A stretch of DNA of 64,000 nucleotides, from contig NC_089492.1 of the NCBI RefSeq assembly GCF_036850765.1, positions 73,729,982-73,793,981 of the forward strand. Reading direction: 5' to 3'. Position 1 is the stretch's first letter, and the number at the start of each line of letters is the position of its first letter. The notes under the pieces were generated by a model. It saw nothing but the letters and a program-made list of their open reading frames with translations. It was not told the origin of the DNA and searched no databases. This document shows positions 35,626-47,060 of the stretch, piece after piece. The stretch is from Saccopteryx bilineata. Taxonomy: Eukaryota > Chordata > Mammalia > Chiroptera > Emballonuridae. A program made the position numbers and the translations under genes.

Positions 35626-36009
35626 GGGAACACAGCCCTCGCCTGTCGGAAAGATGAAAGGTAAATAAAGCCTCTGATAGAAAAATGCCCTGCTCCCCAG
35701 CGTGTGTTCTTAGGATCAAGCCCTTGCAGCGTTAAATTGAAAAAGCATACATTTCATTCAGAACTTGAGCTGGTAGATTTCAGTTCTGGCACTTGTTTCG
35801 TTCATTTTGTCACTATTTTTTTTTAATGCTACTGTATATTAGACAACAATTCAGTTGTGAACGACACAGCCGTAGGTCACAGGGAGTTTTCAGCCTAGTA
35901 GGAAAGAAAGGCTGACAAAGGGACCACGGTAATGCTGAGTGATTTTGCTTAGTGTGCGTTTCTGTGTCATGGCCAACATTTGAATCTAGATGCTTCCTCT
36001 TAAGCAATA
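35626..36009. other. Unique sequence, no gene seen
   Basis: A T-run lies at 35,816-35,824. A minus-strand 112-codon frame (35,813-36,151) runs from here into the next MITE and shows no known motif. Confidence 0.5.
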
Positions 36010-36220
36010 CATGCAGCCCCCAGCTTATGAACGAGATAGATTCTGTAGATTTGAAAATGTTTAAGTATTTATATGCACAGAAAGGTAAAAATACTATATT
36101 AAGGCAAATATCTGTGTAAGTGCACTTAATACGTAAATATACCTGTTCCAACTTACCTACAAATTCAACTTACGAACAAACAGGCAGAACCTATCTCATT
36201 CACAGCCCTGGGACTGCCTG
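36010..36220. mobile_element. Tigger/pogo-type MITE, 211 bp
   Basis: The ends are inverted: the left reads 'catgcagcccccagcttatg' and the right ends 'cagccctgggactgcctg'. It is flanked by TA on both sides (36,008-36,009 and 36,221-36,222), the target duplication of the Tc1/mariner superfamily. The middle ('agatttgaaaatgtttaagt') is shared, in the opposite orientation, with the element at 55,963. Non-coding. Confidence 0.8.
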
Positions 36221-36222
36221 TA

Positions 36223-37144
36223 CGTTATAGATTTTAATGACGTAACATCTGCATCATAGCAAACTAATACCACATGTGGTATAGACTTATGCTTAAAAAT
36301 CAGAGGTGGTCCTTTAATTTTTAAGTGAAGTGTAAAATACGTGATAATCACACTACATTACTTTTTAGGAGTTGGTAAAGGAGAGTTAGTGATACTTTAG
36401 AATTAGAACATGACTCCTAAAAGGCAAAATTATTTTTTTTATCTTCTTGAAGTAATAAAAGATAATTATAAGATATAAAAATCTGCATTTGGATTTGAGT
36501 TCAATACTTCTCTCAGAGGAAGCAGCAGCATGAGTGACCCTGTTGGCTGATCTACACACTTTTATTGGGGCCTCTCTGTGCCAGGCTCTGAGCCACAGAC
36601 AGTGGTATGGACAAGAGGTCAATCATCAGACTCTGACTTATATTTATTAAGGGACAAGTTTATGGACTAATTAGAAGTGTATTCAAAGGAATTCTATGTT
36701 TACAAAGTTTGTCACTCAGGTCCTAAATTCTCCAAAGAAATATCAATATAATTCCACTAAATGCTTAGGAGGAGGGGGTTCCTTCACCATCTTTTGCAAC
36801 ACTCTTGTCCCTACGACCAACAACCAACAGGAAAGTTTGAATAGTATGGAGTTATGCACAAAAGTAGAAACTCCCAAGCTGGAGTTTCAAATCTATGATA
36901 GTGTTTCTTTAATGTCTCTAAGCCCAGAGGCACATTAAGGTCAGTTGGGGACCCGGGCACAGAAGAAAATATTGGGCCCCTTACATTAGAAAAAAATTAT
37001 AAAGTTGGGGTTTTGCAGGGCCCTTCAGAAGTCGGGACCCAGAGTGCGTGCCTGGTGCACCCACTGTTAAATCTGCTTCTGTCTAAGCCCCATTTAATCG
37101 ATCTCTGAAGTTTGAAGATAAAGATATTTATAAAACAATGAAAG
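36223..37144. other. Mostly unique sequence, no gene seen
   Basis: The part 36,936-37,075 is GC-richer than its surroundings ('ggggacccgggcacagaaga', 'tgcagggcccttcagaag') and may be a MITE or LTR piece, but I cannot assign it. The flanks are AT-rich. Confidence 0.45.
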
Positions 37145-38075
37145 AAAAAGTTTCAAAATAAACCTACACATATGTTGTCAATTAATTTTGACAAAGGTGT
37201 CTACTACAGAGGGGAAAGTCTAGATTAAAAAAAACGCATTGAAACAATTGGTTGTTCCTATAGGAAAGAATGAACTTTGATCTATATCTTACTTTATGAC
37301 AAAATTAATTGAAGTGGATCATATGTAACACAAAGCTAAAACTTATAGAAAGAAACATGAGAAGACCCTGGCAATTTTAGGACTGACAAATATTTCTTCT
37401 GTACTAACTACAAAAGAAACGGGAAAAAACAAGATAAACTGGACTTCATCAAAGTAAAAACTTCTATTCTTCAAAAGACACCACTGAGAAAATAAAAAGA
37501 CAATACGCAGATTGGAAAAAAATATATGCCATACATACTTGATTTTAAAAAAACATTATAGGAACATAATAAAGAACACTTACAACTCACTAAAAAAAAA
37601 CTGTTTAAAAATAAATAAGCAAAATATCTGTGCAGAAAATTCATAAAGGAAAATATTTAAATGGGCAATAAGCAGATATAAAGATTCTCAACATCCTTAA
37701 ATATTAGGGAGATGTGACTTTAAACCACATTGAGTTACTACTTTACACCCACTAGGAGAAGAGTAAATTGTAAAAAGTGCTACGACCACTTTTAAAAGAT
37801 CTGGTAGTTTTTTCTAAAGTTAATTATATACTTACAGAAGACATAAGTATTAACACGCATACAAAAAACATATTAACAAAATCTTACATCTAAACATTTA
37901 TAGTAGTTTAAATCATAATAGCCTCAAATTGGAAACAAACCAAGTCCATCAATAGAGGTATATATAAACTATTTTTATTCACTCAGTGAATGAAATACTA
38001 CTCAGCAATGAAAAGAAACACATTTGTGCAATAACATGAATAAATTTTTAAGGCATTATACTGAGTGAAAGAAGG
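37145..38075 (+). repeat. Old LINE-1 ORF2 3' end and tail region
   Basis: Recognisable blocks in order: 'gtcaattaattttgacaaag', 'aaaacaagataaactggact', 'tcttcaaaagacaccactga', 'gaaaggaaaatatttaaatg'-like text near 37,650, 'ccacattgagttactacttt' and 'ctcagcaatgaaaagaaaca'. These are the last third of L1 ORF2 in a long-dead copy full of stops and indels. It is much older than the L1 at 62,085. Confidence 0.8.
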
Positions 38076-38642
38076 TTCCACAAATCCTAAATTCTGGGAA
38101 AGTTATTTAAATATTGCCAAAGCCTTTGGAAGGGGCAGTTGCTGACACCCAATGAAATATCCTCGTTCTCACTATCTTTTGTTGTATTGTCTCACAGGTC
38201 ACTGCCATGTGGCTTTCGCCTCTGATTGCAAGACTCCTTCAGCTATTATACCCAGCTGTAGCCCTCACTCTTCACTTGGCATAGGACGTTTAGTGGAGGA
38301 CTGCCAGATGTTAGCATCTCCCAGATGTTCTTTGGTCTCACTAGAATTGTTCTGCTGTTCTTATGTAATGCCAAACATCTGATCAATTGTGCAAAGCTAT
38401 TCTGATTTCATATTCTTAGACCTATGTTGTAAACAGACAACTGAGGTAGATGGGTCGTGGGGACTGATGACCTGGAGAACAATTTGCCCTGTTGGAAGAG
38501 GAGACCATTATTCAGCTCTAGTGAATTGCTTCTATGTGAGAATGTGGACCAAAGCTCATAGACCTTGTGGTTTTCCAGAAAGTGGAAATAAGGATTTCTG
38601 TAAAATTTCCCAACAGCAGGCCATATATAGCCTGCAGATAGC
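38076..38642. other. Unique sequence, no gene seen
   Basis: Two open frames (38,152-38,382 and 38,389-38,727) follow each other on the plus strand in a moderately GC-rich segment. Neither shows a recognised motif, and the second runs into the LTR that follows. Confidence 0.45.
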
Positions 38643-39133
38643 TGTATCAGTTTTCTATTGCTGTTGTAACAAGTTATCTCAAACTCAGTGGCTTAAAAAC
38701 AATACAGATGTATTATTCTACCGTTGAGTAAGTCAAAGTCCGACATGGCTCTCCTTGGGCTAAGATAAATGTGGGGCTGGTGGTGCTCCTCTATGAACAC
38801 ACTAGGACATGGTCTGTTTTCTTGCTTCTTCCAGCTTCTAGAGGTCATCCAGGGCCCCCTTTCTCCATCTTCAGAGCTAACAATGTCTTTGTCCCTTCCT
38901 TCTTCTGTCACAGCTCTCTCTGTTCACAGTTGGGAAAGGTTATCCATTTGGGAGGACTCATGTGATTAGATTGGACCCCTGTGGATAATACAGACTAATC
39001 TCCCCATTTCAAGGCCCTTAACTTTAATCACATCTGCAAATTCCCTTTTGCAATGTGAGTTAACGTATTTACAGATTCTGGGATTAGGATTATGGATTTA
39101 TTATATTTATTTATTTTTATTCTGCCTACTACA
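38643..39133 (-). repeat. MaLR-type LTR (MLT1-like), antisense
   Basis: The segment starts 'tgtatcagttttctattgct' and ends 'ttctgcctactaca', so it has the TG...CA termini of an LTR. The middle blocks 'ctcagtggcttaaaaaca', 'cttccagcttctagaggtca' and 'gcaaattcccttttgcaatg' follow the complement of a MaLR-like LTR. No internal region or clear target duplication is seen, so this is a decayed solo LTR. Family name from memory. Confidence 0.55.
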
Positions 39134-40429
39134 GGTGCCAGTTGTGACCTCTGACTTAGATATTCTTCTCTGACATCATCTCTATTTTGGGATTCTTTCT
39201 ACTTCCTAGAAAGAGCTATGGGCCCTTTCTGTTCTCCTGGGTTTATTACGATGCTTTCATACAAGTCCAAGTGAAGATTTTGCAGGCTGGGGGTTGTGAA
39301 GACTGGGGGTTCCTTTAGCCCTTCTCAAGGACCTGCCCGTGCTCACGGAAGCCCTTGCTCCTTTGCTGACTCTATCAAGTACCAGGAGAGGACCCGGGCT
39401 CAGTTTGCAGAAGGACATCTTACTCTGGCCTCATCTGAGCAAGCAAAGACTTAAGTGAGCTCAGAGCTAGCCTTTGCAAAATTTGTTGCAAAGTCACAGT
39501 GTTCCTTTGCCTCAGGGCTGTGGATGCTAATGGCTGCCCTTGTGGGCTGACCATCAGGCATTCTCCTAAGCTCCAGAGATGCAAAAGTGAACATTGGAAG
39601 CACTGCTTTCAAAAAACTGATACTCTGGTGGTGACATCACTTGAAAAATGACAGTTAAACAGACAGTGGGATTGTGAACCAGGCACTCCTGTGAGAAGCT
39701 GCAAGGTCTCGGCTTGCTTCACAAGGTTCCAGTGATAGGTGACGCGCTCTATCTAGGTCAAGCATGAAACATGATCCTGAGTTCTGAGGTTTCTGGAGCA
39801 CTGTTGTGAGTCAGAGAACCCCCAGGTTTACACCTTCTCTGAATAATGTCCCTGGCCCCTTCTCAACCCTTTACCCCCAATGTCCTCACCTCTGTTTTAT
39901 TTAGCTTGAAACTGAGCCAGGCGGCTTTCGTGTGAGCCCTTAGCTCAGCCAGGCACTGAGTAAGCTCTAAAGCTACCCTGTCAGAACAGATGAAAAGGAG
40001 ATGGAGTGCAGAGTATCATTAGTGTTCTGATGATATTCCAATATTTGCATTAAGAAACCATAAATATTTTAAATCAGAATTCAGAAATTCTTTGTGCCTG
40101 GCCTGATTTTCACAGAAATGCCCAAAGAACTTTGGGAAAGGTATTTCACAGAGTCAGTGGGAAAAGATGGATTGATCTTGGCTGGAGAGAGGAGTGGAAA
40201 TAAAAACTCGGTGCTGACATAGGTCATATGTTTCTGGGCCTTCTTTTGTAGGTGTGTATGACTCTATGAAATTGAATTTGACTCTTTTTTTTTTTTTACT
40301 GGGACTTTTAAGAAAAAAGACATTCTTTCTTGTGTAAAATAGAAAGTGTCCTCTTTCTTTCCTCCTTTAGACATTGAGCATTAACAAGTAAGACAGGATG
40401 TCAAAATATTCTGGTTAAGATGCACAATG
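39134..40429. other. Unique sequence, no gene seen
   Basis: The part 39,550-39,700 resembles an ancient dispersed repeat. A T-run lies at about 40,287-40,299. No gene or exon is seen. Confidence 0.5.
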
Positions 40430-40660
40430 CCAAAAATTCAGCATCCTTGCTATTATGCTCGAGCAGCATGTTGCCTAAGAGCGATGGGCCCTGAATGAAC
40501 TCTTGCAGGCCTAGACCGCTTTATTGGAGCACAGAGCGTTTCTTAACACAAATTTCCCTGATTCGTAGCAATCTTGGCAGTGGAAGAAGTTTATGGGCAT
40601 CATTAATGACAAGCAGTGAGAGCTTTTAAGGAATTTTTACAATAAGAAATGCTATGCTTT
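40430..40660. other. Repeat-free segment, possible conserved non-coding element
   Basis: Mixed-complexity sequence without repeat signatures, with AT-rich homeodomain-like cores ('cattaatgac') and GC-rich patches ('ttgcaggcctagaccgcttt'). It has no open frame. The idea that it is constrained is inference only, since no alignment was possible. Confidence 0.25.
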
Positions 40661-43600
40661 TCAAACTAATATGGTATGAAGACCTTTTCCAAGATGAGGA
40701 TCATAGAACTTAAAATGGAAATTGAACACGCCCCATTGCACCTATCTGCAGAGGCTGCTTTATAACGTTTCTGAGGCTAAGTGGGTGGCTAAGTTGATCA
40801 ACGGGAAATATGACAAAGATGAGACACCATCATGAGGATTTGGGACTCCCCCCTTTATTTACGATCCGTTACCCAGCCAAAGTTCTCCTTGACGCTGGTG
40901 GTACTTGGTCAAACAGCGCACTCAGTCCGATGCTTAGCAAATTAGATTGCTGGTAGACACTAGACAGAAATGATGTGCTTAACTTCCAGGAGATTACATT
41001 AATGTTACCATAAATGGAAAACCAAATTGTCACTGTCTTTGAGGAGCAAAAAAGAAAAAAAATCTGTTTATACCAGACACATCATTAGTTTCAGTTACTT
41101 CACATAAAATATGAATTACTTGGATCCCCAGAGAAAACCATCACACATAGGCAAATTCAAAGATAGTTTTGACTACCACAGAAATGAACTAAACTCAGTA
41201 TCTGATTGGATAATGTTGCTAAACGGAGCCTTTACCTCGGAGAGGCAGCTTGTTTATGCGATGCCAAGAATTTTCAGTGCAGAAAACTTGGTGCTGAAGG
41301 CGAAGCGTGAGTGGGCAGGAGAGAAGGCTCCCTTAAGACCTTTGTCGAGCACCATTTTCATTGGCCAAGTCCAGTCCTGATGACTCGTGCCATTTTAGAA
41401 GTCTCAAAGCCTGACAATTTGACTAGGACATAGACTGAAAAATTAAACCTACATGGACACTATTTACAGGTTTGTTGGCCCAGAGAGATAGGATGCAAAT
41501 CACACCACAGCAGCAGCAAAATCAAAATTAGTTATTAATCTCAAATTGAAAGTGTAAGACCCACACTCGCCTACATACCGGGATCAGCTTTAGAACTAAG
41601 AGAATCTATGTATATATGGAGAATATCTTTTATTAGGTCTCTTGGCTCATTGAAGGAAACCTTCGGCAGAGAATGGGCGCCTTTGGAAAAGGTCTATTAC
41701 TGAAGAAAAAGCATTATGTGTTGTTTTCTGCTTTATTAGTCTAAGTGCTAAAACTATTAGCAGCTTTGCTGAAGTAGAGAGAGCTGTGCTCCAAACAGCA
41801 CAAGTAGCCGCAGAGCTTGGAGAACTCGAGGGCAGGCTTTTGTTTAGCCTCAGGCAGGTCCGTTAGCCTCTGTCTCTCAACTTCATCTGTCTCCATAGCT
41901 CAGTGGAAAATTCTATAGCCTCCCTCAACAGGATTGCTAGTAGCCTAGGGACACTTGTGCCATCTGTAGAGGGTCATCTGACACTAGGGGACAGAGCCAG
42001 TGTCTGTGCACTGCCAAAGTCATCAGACAATACTTTGGGTGCTAATTTAAACCTAGGGGCACTGTCTTCCTGGCCCCGGGCTGTTTGGAGTCTGTCATCT
42101 GGTGCATTTGCGGACACAAGCCTAGCAATGGGACAGTAGTTCCCTCCTGAATTATTATCAAATGCTGGAAGTCTTTTCTATATGTAACCAGGTCCTCAGA
42201 GTCAGCTAAGCCAGTTAGTTACATTGTGTGTGTACTTTCCCTCACTGAAGTAAATTTTGAGAACAAACACTGTGGTGGGCAGTGTCCTTGAAAATAAATA
42301 TATTGCCCACTCTTCAGAGATATAGCAATCTAACGGGACGAAGCAGATGTAGAAACAAATGTTACCATGTGCCATGATTAGCACTCTAAGGGGTCATAAG
42401 GGGTCATAGGTTACCTTCTACCCAAGTAACAGACTTGATCTCAGGACTGCCTGGACGATGGCCAGTCCTGCAGGCTCCAATCATGGCATAGGCCCTAAAG
42501 ACACATACAATTTTTAAAATCTTTTATGCCATATTTTACTGCACCTTTTCTATACACAATTATACTGCTAAAGTGTTTAATGACTATATAGCATATATAA
42601 GTATAGCTGGTAGCTTCTAGGCTACCAAGCTGTACAGCATGTTACTGTGCCTAACACCATAGGCAATTATCACACAAGGTAGTCGTGCATATAAACTTAT
42701 CTAAAGAGAGAATGGAGAGATCCTTCTCTTCTTCCAGTTTCCCTGGATAAAAGGTTTTATTTAGTGAGGAAAAATATGAAATTATTATTAAAGCTAAATC
42801 TTGTCATTATAGTTTATTTGCATATAATTTTGTTTCCAAATACTAAATTCTATTTCTTTTTTGTTCTTTCTACAATGTGCCAAATATCCCAAGTTCAGGT
42901 ATAAATATAGCAAGATTTAGGGTCTTGATTCTCTCACATGACAGTGAATCAAGTAGGCAACACGAGAGAAAAACAGGTAAGTAGCAGCCCTTTTGGGGCA
43001 CTGATAGTCATTAGAATTGTTTCAGATGGGGAGGAGATAAACCTCTTAAGACCAAGGATTCTTCTATGTGGTGTCAGAGTTCCAGGTTGGACTCTCACCA
43101 ACATTCTTGTTCAATGTTTTTTTGCATATATAATTTAGGCCTAGGTTAATCTAATTTAACTATTTTCCTTTATTCTAGCAGCATCTTCAAAGAGCTGTTA
43201 GTTATCTTTTCATTTTCTCTTACCCCTCTGCTGACAGATTCTTGAGGTCCATCCATACACATCAAAATGTTTATTGCTCTTCAGTTGCATATATTCACGC
43301 AATCTCCCCCCCCCCCGCCCCACCCTGGGCAGATGTGCACATTCCCTTCTGGGAGCGTGCAGGGTCTCCCAAGCCTGCATCAATGCTCATCAGGTGTGTT
43401 CTTCCTAATATGGTGCTTCTTACTTTGTTTAAACACATATTTATCCTCCCTTTAACTAGACTGCAAGTTTATGTGGCCAGGATCCAAGTCTGTAGTATTC
43501 ATCTCTATATCCCAGAACTGAATACCAAGCCTCGCTCATACTGAAGACGTTGTAAATATGCATTGAATAAATTAAAAAAATGCATGCTCATATTAATGAT

Positions 43601-43869
43601 TAATTTTCCTCATATTAATGGTTAAGTGAAAAATTTAAGAAAATAGAATCTCTGTAGAGCTAAACAACTTGTCTCCTGCTTAAGAGTTTTCTTAATCAGC
43701 ACCCATAAGAGTCTGGTCCTATTTTTATTTGTGTACCAGTTAAGAACAAAGTTAAGTACAGAATAAGGCCAGATGGAGAACACTGTATAGTCTCAGGATT
43801 TCTTTTAACCTCCCACTAGGAAACTAATAAGCTGAGGCAAGGGCAGTGGTAGGCAGGAAAGAAAGAATA
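40661..43869. other. Long unique stretch, no gene seen
   Basis: No exon is recognised. The plus-strand frames at 41,111-41,380 (89 codons) and 41,903-42,139 (78 codons) lack known motifs. The part 42,500-42,700 ('gtacagcatgttactgtgcc') resembles an old DNA-transposon remnant that I cannot place. A C-run lies at about 43,307-43,316. Confidence 0.45.
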
Positions 43870-44160
43870 AAATATTTTCTGAACAATGGCTCTGCTTAAA
43901 TATTTCCTTACTAAATGCCACAGCATTTGGGGATTCATTAAAGGGAAGAACACTCTTTTCTGTGTGTTAATGGCAGCTTCAGCAATAGGAGAGATAATTA
44001 AGAGAGCCTTTGAATGGAACCTAACATTCTCAGCAGCAGACTAATAGCTATATTTTTCCTAAAAGCACTTTCCTAATAACATGTAAGCTTTCCTAATCCC
44101 TGGTTCAGGTCTGTTCTCTGTCCAAGAAGAAAATTAAAATAGTTCTAGAACCTAACACTA
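43870..44160. other. Repeat-free segment, possible conserved non-coding element
   Basis: Contains several TAAT cores and other mixed motifs ('gtgttaatggcagcttcagc', 'gagataattaagagagcc') and no repeat signature. No open frame. It may be regulatory, but this is only a reading of texture. Confidence 0.25.
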
Positions 44161-44698
44161 ACGTGCTTAAAATTTAGACTCTTTTTAAAAAGACAGATTG
44201 ACTAGTAAATATCTTCACCTGCTGACTATTTTCCCCTTTGTCTCCTATTGCTTACCAATATACAGCTCGAAATTTCTAGCAATATATATGCATAATGTTG
44301 ACCTTACAATTGTGATGCATTTTAAGAAAGTTAGATCATTTAGTTTTCAAAAATTATTTGCTAATTAGTATTCAAAAAAAATTCAGATAAATAAATTTTA
44401 AAAGTAAACACATAATGCCTGAAAAAAAAAATCTAGACTCCAGACTTATATAAGCTCCAGTCAATATTGGGGAAATATTATGAACTTATTTGGTGACAGT
44501 GTTATTAGCATTGCATGAGTCTGTAGAATGTCCCAGGTACAGACAACAAAACAGAGAGGCTACCTAATCAGATACAAGAAGTGGAGCATTGCATGGTTCT
44601 TTCATGCTTCTCAAAGGTAATTTATCTTCAGATAAAATTTTAAGTTGCTCATATACTAACTTAATAAAAGCAAAGTGAAAGAGAACATTGAAATAATA

Positions 44699-45293
44699 AA
44701 GGTCTACTGGAAAGTTCTGTCTGTTTCTATCACAACAAGTTTCAACACGTAAGCACATGTTTATTTGGTGCATGTGTGCCTCTCTATTTTTATCACTTAA
44801 TGTATATATACTGATGTAGCAAATTAACTAAAACAAAGTTGATTCACATTTGTCTTATGTGTGAAGCGATAGTGTACCCATGGCTACTGATAAAAGTTCA
44901 TTTATGCTACTGTATTTTATATGAATTTCAACAAGGAAGAAATGCTACAGAAGCATGTAGAAATTTATTGAAAGTGTTTGGTGAAGGTACAGTTTCTGAT
45001 AGGACATGCAGAAGATGTTTCAAAAAATTTGAAACAGGTGATTTCGACCTTTCTGATAAGCCACGTTCTGGGCGACCATCTTCGATCGATGACGATGTTG
45101 TTAAGACCATGTTGGAGCAAGACCCTTTTCTCACAACATCGGAGATCGCAGATAGGCTTAATTCAGCTCAGCAAACCATTTTCGGAAGATAGGATTGGTG
45201 TGCAAATATATTATTTAATAAAGTTTATTGACGGTAAGAAAAATTTGTGTTTCATTTTATTCCAAAAACAGACAGAACTTTCCGGTAGACCTT
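44699..45293 (+). mobile_element. Internally deleted mariner transposon, about 595 bp
   Basis: The ends are inverted: 'aaggtctactggaaagttct' on the left, and the complement of 'aaggtctaccggaaagttct' on the right (about 45,274-45,293). A TA sits beside both ends, though one flanking base is off. Inside is the 5' part of a mariner transposase, followed directly by a short tail before the right end, so about half the gene or more is missing. It could only have been moved by a transposase made elsewhere. Confidence 0.9.
44914..45192 (+). pseudogene. Mariner transposase N-terminal (DNA-binding) fragment
   Basis: The reading frame (open from 44,839) contains a mariner paired-like helix-turn-helix region: 'YEFQQGRNATEACRNLL' starting near 44,917, a 'GTVSDRTCRRCFKKF' segment with the expected RTxxRxFxKF pattern, then 'DKPRSGRPSSIDDDVV', the typical linker between the two DNA-binding helices. 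The second helix region ('TTSEIADRL') follows. The frame stops at 45,192, where the catalytic DDD domain should begin, and that domain is absent. A Cys replaces the usual Trp in 'RRCFKKF'. The upstream part of the frame is not mariner-like. It lacks a catalytic domain, so any product would at most bind DNA. Confidence 0.85.
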
Positions 45294-45879
45294 ATGTAAA
45301 TAATTCAAGCTTTCATAGAATTTCCACCTATAACATCTAAATTATTGTACAAAAGCATTTGTCCTTGGATGGTCTGATAATTCCCTCAAGTCTTCACTCT
45401 ACAATCCCACGTGTATGTTGCCAAAACTGTCATGACTTAAGTACAATGGGTGTTAAAAATCTACATGGCAGCATAAAAAAAACTATGCTACAACACAGCA
45501 AGGTAAGAAAATTTATATATGCTTCTAATTTGGGGGAGACCATGGTAAAACAAGAGCCCATCAAAGAATGAGAATATAGTTTTCTCAAACAGAAGTTTTA
45601 GGTGAACTGTACATTAAAATCAAATTTTAATGGTGGAACAAGTACCAAAAGTTATTTAAACCTGTTGATAAATTTTTCATTTTTGAAAGTAGGTACTTGT
45701 ATATATATGTGAGTTTGCAAATGGAAGTTTCAGTCAACAAACACTTGGCAATTTGCTCTGCACCAGGCACTCAGCTAAGTGTTATGTTTCTACATTTACA
45801 AAGAACACTAGTGACCAAGAAACTACTGGAAAGAAAAAGAATGTTTATGGGGCAGAATGCTTCCCTTTTTGTTTCTAGG
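45294..45879. other. AT-rich sequence, no gene seen
   Basis: No named repeat. The small frames at 45,359-45,571 and 45,697-45,945 have no recognised domain. The part 45,740-45,830 resembles an ancient dispersed repeat. Confidence 0.5.
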
Positions 45880-46056
45880 ACACTACTTTTCAACCTGTCT
45901 TCTCACAAGGATTATCTGGGAGCTTCTAAAAATTTGATGCTCTAACCATACTAATTAAATCAGAATCTCTAAAGATGGGTCCAAGTTGGTTTCCAAGGTC
46001 TGCAGGTCATTTCAATGTGTACATGATTCCAATGTAAGAGCCACTAACCTAGGAAG
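45880..46056. mobile_element. hAT-Charlie MITE, MER5-like
   Basis: The left end 'ctacttttcaacctgtcttc' and right end 'aatgtaagagccactaacc' are weakly inverted. In between, 'ggattatctgggagcttcta', 'taattaaatcagaatctcta' and 'gtctgcaggtcatttcaatg' follow the order of a MER5-type non-autonomous element. Strongly diverged and old. Confidence 0.6.
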
Positions 46057-46184
46057 GAATAATCAGGCGGAATTTCATTAATTCAACAGGTGGGATCAAT
46101 ATAACTGGAAGATGCGGTTAAATGAGCTTTACCTCCTGACCTAGACATTCAACATGCCTTCTCGAAAAGTAGCCAGTCCTTGGA

Positions 46185-46320
46185 AAGCCTTTGTTTCACT
46201 TTGAGCAAGTCATTTAAATTCTTTGGGCTTCAGTTTCCTCATCTCTGCAGTGGGGATTATCATGGAAGGATCAAATGAATGATTACGCACCCAGCATTTA
46301 GGCAAAGGTCTGGCCCAGTC
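46185..46320 (+). repeat. MIR SINE fragment
   Basis: 'gagcaagtcatttaaattct', 'cagtttcctcatctctgcag' and 'tggggattatcatggaagga' are the MIR core and 3' part in sense orientation. Confidence 0.8.
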
Positions 46321-46514
46321 CAATGTACACACTACATAGATATTTATTTACTTTTTAAAACACAAGCAAGATATGTACCATAGGGGAGGGGAAGAAAAGC
46401 TATATATGCAAAGAAGAAAACTTCATGCAATGCATTCTTTCCACCTAGAGATCATTGTTATTTATATTCAGGGTATATTGTTCAGCATAATATTTACATT
46501 TATATATAAAATCA

Positions 46515-46625
46515 TAGTATCTGGAGTCAGAGAAACCTGATTTGAATCTTAGGTCTATCTCTTTCTAGTTTTGTGAACTTAAGTGAATCATGTAAACTAT
46601 CAGTGACTTTCTTTGGTATTTCATC
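46515..46625 (+). repeat. MIR SINE fragment, second copy
   Basis: 'ctggagtcagagaaacctga' and 'ttttgtgaacttaagtgaat' match the head and core of MIR. It is a separate, shorter insertion about 200 bp from the previous copy. Confidence 0.65.
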
Positions 46626-47060
46626 ATTTGACCTTGTTTCTTTATGTGTTAGCATGTTTATTCTTAGTTCCCCACTATAGACTGGGGCATCATCAGAGCA
46701 AGGAGGGCACAGTCTCGCTCACCCATACCCAGCCCCCAGTGCCTGGGCATGTGTATAAACCCTGCCTGGGCACATGAAGGCTGTTTGCTAAATATTTATT
46801 TAAAGAATGCATACCTAGATTACACAGATTTTCTTTACCCTTAAAATTATATTATTCTTTATCCATATTTTTTCACTTAAAATCTATCAAAAGTCTTCCT
46901 CAATAATAAGCTAGTTGTTCTGATATCACTTATTGAATAAAACTATTCCATTTGAATTATTGCTTTTGTCATATTCTATATTGTTACATATATTTGGTCT
47001 GGGCTTTGTATTCTATTGTGCTGACAAGTTTGATGTGACTTAATTGACTATAACAATATA
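46626..47060. other. AT-rich sequence, no gene seen
   Basis: Contains a short GC-richer patch at 46,680-46,780 and otherwise AT-rich sequence. No repeat is assigned. Confidence 0.5.
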
